NCBI RefSeq assembly: GCF_007744675.1
Contig: NZ_CP036269.1
Location: forward strand, 2,123,501-2,187,500
Direction: 5' to 3'
DNA: 64,000 nt
Origin: Gimesia alba
GTDB lineage: Bacteria > Planctomycetota > Planctomycetia > Planctomycetales > Planctomycetaceae
In this document: one piece after another, positions 60,160 to 64,000 of the stretch
Layout: each line of letters starts with the position of its first letter
Position numbering within the stretch: position 1 is the first letter of the stretch
Made by a program: the position numbers and the translations under genes
Notes under the pieces: model-generated
What the model was told of the DNA's origin: nothing
Database searches by the model: none
Seen by the model: only the letters and a program-made list of their open reading frames with translations

Positions 60160-60960
60160 TCAAGCTTCTTCACAACAACACTGCTCCAATATCGTCCGGT
60201 CCGGCTCATCGCCGGCATACACCCAGATCATTGCCATGGGACGCTTGGACCGATTTATAAATCGGTGCGGACGGTCTTGCGGGATGCCCGCTGTATCGCA
60301 GTCGGACAATTCATATTCACTTCCCGCGACCTGACAGACCGCCGTCCCTTCAATAATTGTAATCGATTCATCAAACCCATGGATATGGCACGGCAGCGAA
60401 GCGCCTGGCTGAAACAGGCCGTAGCCGCCACAAATTCCCCGGGAACCATACCGACGGGCAAACAAATCACGAAAAAGAGCCCCTGATGATAGCTCGTAAA
60501 CAGACGCTGTTTCAAATCGAGTCAAGTGCTCGGCAGACGAGGGATTGGTCTCTGAGCAGTCTTCAATAGAAAACTTCTTTTCCACCCACTCCCGCGTTGG
60601 TTGCTCGCTGGCAAAAGCCACGAAGCAGGAAACCGGCTGTTCACTCAGATCACTGTGAACCCAATGGGGTAACCCGGCCGGCACATGCAGGGCGTCGTAC
60701 TGCTCTAGTACATAGCGGCGTCCTTCAACGATAACATGGATCTTTCCCGAAAGGGGAACGATCACTTCGCTGACCGGATGCACATGGGCTGGAAGGACGG
60801 CATCTGGTTGAAATATTGCGATTCCAGTAGAGAGTCCTTGCGAACCCAGATCGCCTGAAATCAGTGCTTGGAATTCAACATTTTCAGTCAGCGAAACGAT
60901 TGATGATTCATTCACGGACACGATGACTTCCTGTCGTCCCTGCTGTTGTGTACTACTCAT
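60160..60960 (-). CDS. Bicupin protein
   Basis: The ATG at 60960 (266 residues) is preferred. It has GGGAG about eight bases upstream, and it overlaps the dehydrogenase stop (ATGAGTAG). An earlier GTG at 60996 lies further inside that gene. Two cupin domains are present. The first (about 40-130) has HVHPVSEVIVPLSGKIHV. The second (about 165-255) has CHIHGFDESITIIEGTAV and closes with PHRFINRSKRPMAMIWVYAG. The histidine/glutamate sets suit binding of one metal per domain. Possible roles are a ring-opening dioxygenase, a sugar-acid isomerase, or ligand binding. The operon context points to catabolism, but no single reaction can be assigned. Confidence 0.85.
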   Translation of the reverse strand: MSSTQQQGRQEVIVSVNESSIVSLTENVEFQALISGDLGSQGLSTGIAIFQPDAVLPAHVHPVSEVIVPLSGKIHVIVEGRRYVLEQYDALHVPAGLPHWVHSDLSEQPVSCFVAFASEQPTREWVEKKFSIEDCSETNPSSAEHLTRFETASVYELSSGALFRDLFARRYGSRGICGGYGLFQPGASLPCHIHGFDESITIIEGTAVCQVAGSEYELSDCDTAGIPQDRPHRFINRSKRPMAMIWVYAGDEPDRTILEQCCCEEA

Positions 60961-62092
60961 GGATCCGGCTCCCTGATTTGCCTGAAATGGGCTCACAGCC
61001 CGGCATGGTGATTTGACTATCCTGGAATGTCTGAACTGTCAGGTCGGCTTCTGCAAAACCATGTTTGATGTCCAGTAACTGACATGTTTCGCAGATTTGC
61101 TTCCAGGTAATTTCGTCTAATTCAATACCAGATTCCAATCGCCGGGCCCTGGTTCGCTGTTCCAGTTCGCCTGGCATGAGAATCTCACCATTGTCGATTA
61201 CGGTTCGTGAACTCTTAACGAATGTAACAAAACGTTCCATCTCTGGAAAGAATTCATTTGCAGAGCCAAAGAAACTACGGTCAATGATAATCGACAGCAT
61301 CCCGTTTGCCACCCGCCAGGCGTTTTCCGGATTCGTACACGAACTGCCTGTGAGCGCGCCGGCGAGTAGTTCGATGATCAACGAAAGGCCGGAACCTTTA
61401 TGACCGGAAATGGGGAGAATCGCGCCCGGTGGATCTCCATAAAAGTGCCGGGGGTCATTGGTCGGATTCCCTTCTGAATCAATCAGGCAACCGTCTGAAA
61501 CCATCTTTCCCTGATTGAGGGCAAGACGAATCTTTCCCTCGGCGACAGTACAGGCCGACATATCAAGAATGATTGGCTTTCCCTCTCCAGCAGGCACCCC
61601 GGCAGTGAACGGATTCGCCGAGAGCCGACGATCGATTCCACCGAACGGAGCAACCAGCATTCCCGCTCCACTCGTATTGACAAAATGCAGAGAGATCATC
61701 CCGGCTTCTGCTGCCATTTCCGCCCAGTCACCGATGCGTCCCAGATGCCCCGCATTTCGTAATGCGATCACCGAGACTCCCTGTTGGGCTGCTTTGTTGA
61801 TGCCAAGTTGAATCGCTGTTTCTCCGACGCTTTGTCCCAGACCGAATTGTCCATCGACCACGGCAATCACGTCATTCTCACTGACGATCCGAATCGGTTG
61901 ATTGGCAAGTACTTTTCCGTTGCGCAACCATTCCACGTACGAAGGAATACGAATTACGCCATGGGAATCGTGTCCGACGAGGTTCGCCTCAACGAGGCGC
62001 CGGCCAACGCGGTGTGCTTCATCCGGTTGGCAGCCTGCTGCTGCGAATATCTCTGCTGCGAGTGATATCAGATGGTCGTGTTGAAATTTCAT
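60953..62092 (-). CDS. Malate/L-lactate dehydrogenase-type oxidoreductase (Ldh_2 family)
   Basis: This 379-residue protein spans the family's usual length. Typical stretches are ANLVGHDSHGVIRIPSYVEW (substrate/catalytic His-Gly region), VDGQFGLGQ, ALRNAGHLGRIGDWAEMA, FGGIDRRLSANPF and ISGHKGSGLSLIIELLAG. Ldh_2 enzymes use NAD(P)H to interconvert 2-oxo and 2-hydroxy (or cyclic imino) acids. Members include malate, sulfolactate, ureidoglycolate and 2,3-diketogulonate reductases, and the exact substrate cannot be told here. It overlaps the NHL gene upstream by 4 bases and the cupin gene downstream by 8. Confidence 0.92.
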   Translation of the reverse strand: MKFQHDHLISLAAEIFAAAGCQPDEAHRVGRRLVEANLVGHDSHGVIRIPSYVEWLRNGKVLANQPIRIVSENDVIAVVDGQFGLGQSVGETAIQLGINKAAQQGVSVIALRNAGHLGRIGDWAEMAAEAGMISLHFVNTSGAGMLVAPFGGIDRRLSANPFTAGVPAGEGKPIILDMSACTVAEGKIRLALNQGKMVSDGCLIDSEGNPTNDPRHFYGDPPGAILPISGHKGSGLSLIIELLAGALTGSSCTNPENAWRVANGMLSIIIDRSFFGSANEFFPEMERFVTFVKSSRTVIDNGEILMPGELEQRTRARRLESGIELDEITWKQICETCQLLDIKHGFAEADLTVQTFQDSQITMPGCEPISGKSGSRIHE

Positions 62093-63129
62093 CGTAACAC
62101 CTCTTTCGATTGATGAATGAATTTCTGAAGAGTGTGGCAGTCCGGCGAAACCAGCCCTCGGTTGCCTCCCGCAGACATGGTGACTTCACTGACATAAACA
62201 TCGCCATCTGAATCGACCCAGACGTCATGCGGAGCAAAGAAATCTCCAGGAGAGCAGGGGGTCTCGCCACCTCCCCAGCGGGACTGCAGTTCTCCCTGCA
62301 GATTGAAGACACTCATTCGACCGCCGGTGGCGTCGGGCGTTGGTGGATGCGTGTCTGACCACATCCCTGCGCGAAACCCCAGCTCAGCGACATACACGTT
62401 GGAAGCGTGATCGATAAACACTTCACAGGGACGGGCGACATCGTTCCATGCGGTGACATATTGACCTTCGGCGGTGAAAATCTGAATCCGACTGTTTTCA
62501 CGATCGGCAACATAAATTATTCCGCTGTGATCAACGGCGATACCGTGCGGGATATGAAACTGTCCCGGACCATCGCCGGGTTCTCCCCAGGACAACAGCA
62601 GTTCCCCGTCTGCCGTGAATCGATGGATGCGTGCGTTACCGTAACCATCGGCCACGTAGAGATCGCCACAGGGCGAGATTGCCAGATTTGTAGGAAAATT
62701 GAAAGGGGCTCCGGCACGTTGAATGTTGCGGTAATCCACGCTGGTCGCACCGGTGTCAGAAAAATGCCCGCTGGTGCCTAAGGTCATTAAGAACTCGCCG
62801 TCGGCGGAAAATTTCTTAACCGTATGATCTAGGTCGTCAACGCAATAAACCGCATCGTCCGGCCCGATGGTAATTCCGTGTGCTCGCGCGAAAACGCCTT
62901 CGCCCCACGTAGATTTGAACGTTCCATCCGGATTGAAGATCGCAACCGGATGTGTGCCGCGATTGAAAACATACACTCGATTACGCGAGTCTGTCGCAAC
63001 CGCAGTGACTTCGATCAAATTCAATTCGGGGGGCAGTCTCGGCCAGTTCTCCGCGACGCGATAGCGGAATGCCTTCTCGCCGACTTCAACGGCTCTTTGA
63101 TTTTTGTTAGCAAAGGTCTCAGCTGTCAT
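62089..63129 (-). CDS. NHL-repeat beta-propeller protein
   Basis: This 346-residue protein has no signal peptide and consists of six NHL-type blades. Repeating elements are GTFKSTWGEGVFARAHGITI, VYCVDDLDHTVKKFSADGEF, LYVADGYGNARIHRFTADGE, GIIYVADRENSRIQIFTAEG, NVYVAELGF and DVYVSEVT. Such propellers can act as lyases (peptidylamidoglycolate-like) or as binding scaffolds; no catalytic set is obvious. Its ATG overlaps the stop of the SMP-30 gene by 4 bases, so it is translated within the catabolic operon. Confidence 0.88.
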   Translation of the reverse strand: MTAETFANKNQRAVEVGEKAFRYRVAENWPRLPPELNLIEVTAVATDSRNRVYVFNRGTHPVAIFNPDGTFKSTWGEGVFARAHGITIGPDDAVYCVDDLDHTVKKFSADGEFLMTLGTSGHFSDTGATSVDYRNIQRAGAPFNFPTNLAISPCGDLYVADGYGNARIHRFTADGELLLSWGEPGDGPGQFHIPHGIAVDHSGIIYVADRENSRIQIFTAEGQYVTAWNDVARPCEVFIDHASNVYVAELGFRAGMWSDTHPPTPDATGGRMSVFNLQGELQSRWGGGETPCSPGDFFAPHDVWVDSDGDVYVSEVTMSAGGNRGLVSPDCHTLQKFIHQSKEVLR

Positions 63130-64000
63130 GGTTTGCTCCGGTAAATATGATGAAACCCTTCTGTTTTGACGCGCACGCGATACAGGCTCTTGTCGATGGT
63201 GACATACAGTGTGTTCTTATCGTCGCCGATGCCAAACTCAACATTGCTGGGAATACCTTTCCAGTCTTCAAACTCACCGCTCTGGTTTTTCGGTCCTGTT
63301 GGGAGAAAGGCGAGTTCCTTTCCCTGCGGATTAATGACCAGCAGTCCGGGTTTTTTAAGACTGCGGCAGGTGAGATAGAGATTGCCTTGCGCATCGACGG
63401 TCATCCCGTCACAGCCGGCCTGCTGGCCGAAGTCAACCAGGGTTCGCGGCGGTCCTGAAATCAGCCCTTTCTCATTCAGTGGAAATGCGTAGACTTTCAT
63501 TGCACCTTTGATTGGCGCCGGGTCATGCGGGCTGGGTGTGGCACCTTCACTGCCGTTGTTGTGATCGCCGACATACAATGTGCGTTAATCCGGGCTGAGT
63601 GCGATGCCGTTTGGTTTTTCGACCATGTGTGTGATTTCAGTCACAGTCGAATCCAGGTTGAGGCGATAAACCGCACGATGTTTCAATTCGCGTGCTTCGT
63701 CACCAATGTAACGGGGATCGGTGAAATAGATTCGACCCTGTGAATCAATACACAGATCATTGGGGGCATTGAAATGTTTCCCATGAAAGCGATCCACGAG
63801 CGTCGTTCCCTCACCCGTTTTTGTATTCCAGCGTATCAGCCGCCGACCACCGCCGTCAGCTCCATCGCAGGAAATCAGATCTCCATTCAAGTCAAACGCA
63901 AGTCCGTTCGACTTGCCACTATTATCAGTGAATACCGTTGTGCGTTTTGTTGCGGGATCGAAACGGAGAATCATGCCGTTCTCTTGTTTTCCAAAAGGCA
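63126..64000 (-). pseudogene. SMP-30/gluconolactonase-like gene interrupted by an in-frame stop; 5' end beyond the window
   Basis: One reading frame runs from the window edge to 63126 but contains a TAA at 63585-63587. Both parts match one SMP-30/gluconolactonase propeller: upstream GKSNGLAFDLNGDLISCDG, NAPNDLCIDSQGRIYFTDPR and KPNGIALSPD; downstream RTLYVGDHNNG, CDGMTVDAQGNLYLTC and LVINPQGKELAF. The stop falls exactly in the conserved SPD-x-(R/K)TLYV blade, so one sense codon (for example GAA or CAA) has become TAA. There is no frameshift. Either the gene is inactivated, the stop is read through, or the base is a sequencing error. The start lies past 64000; the edge residues PFGKQENGMILRF show the frame continues. 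The intact protein would hydrolyse a sugar lactone, fitting the downstream dehydrogenase and transporter. Confidence 0.82.

Overview
The window looks like planctomycete chromosome, probably from the Gimesia/Planctomycetaceae side of the phylum. Several family hallmarks support this. There are two PSCyt1-DUF1549-DUF1553 / DUF1501 gene pairs, a DUF1559 pseudopilin-like protein with a companion lipoprotein, and a PVC-type membrane-bound dehydrogenase fused to cytochrome c. There are also many Ser/Thr kinases with an ECF sigma factor, and a giant secreted protein with a LEDRTLLT-type N-terminus. The genus is an inference from overall gene content; no rRNA or other marker is present. I found no tRNA, rRNA, CRISPR array, insertion sequence or prophage.

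Layout: (1) 31-5220 is a single secreted multidomain protein (NodB-like deacetylase, FG-GAP repeats, PVC dehydrogenase propeller, HEAT repeats, cytochrome c, C-terminal beta-sandwich). (2) 5753-13325 is a signalling block. It holds a membrane receptor kinase with an extracytoplasmic LivJ-like binding domain, a predicted pseudokinase, and an ECF sigma factor upstream of a TPR-bearing kinase. (3) 13523-25373 is a redox block. It holds a beta-barrel-like protein with a pentaheme cytochrome, an FHA-GAF-class III nucleotide cyclase, and divergently a four-gene operon. That operon encodes a tetraheme cytochrome, a protein joining cyclic-nucleotide-binding domains to four 4Fe-4S motifs, a bis-heme b membrane protein, and a decaheme cytochrome with a Cys-rich N-terminus. 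(4) 25481-42397 is one giant gene (about 5,640 aa) on the minus strand, ending in a metzincin-like zinc site. (5) 43014-47333 is an ABC exporter of the MacB/FtsX type with a membrane fusion protein. (6) 47486-51952 is a DUF1553/DUF1501 pair. (7) 52084-54115 holds a DUF1559 protein and a small lipoprotein around an AT-rich spacer with two long perfect palindromes. (8) 54148-64000 is a compact minus-strand operon. In transcription order it encodes an SMP-30 lactonase (interrupted by an in-frame stop), an NHL propeller, an Ldh_2-type dehydrogenase, a bicupin, an Nramp-fold transporter without the metal-binding motifs, and a second DUF1553/DUF1501 pair.

How the genes may work together: the most distinctive proposal is block 3. 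A nucleotide cyclase gene faces an operon whose ferredoxin-like subunit carries a cyclic-nucleotide site with an intact phosphate-binding cassette. This suggests quinone/periplasm electron transfer gated by a second messenger. Block 8 looks like uptake and oxidation of a sugar acid or similar organic substrate, linked by co-transcription to the poorly understood planctomycete cytochrome/DUF1501 pair. All functions are inferred from reading motifs; no database search was run.
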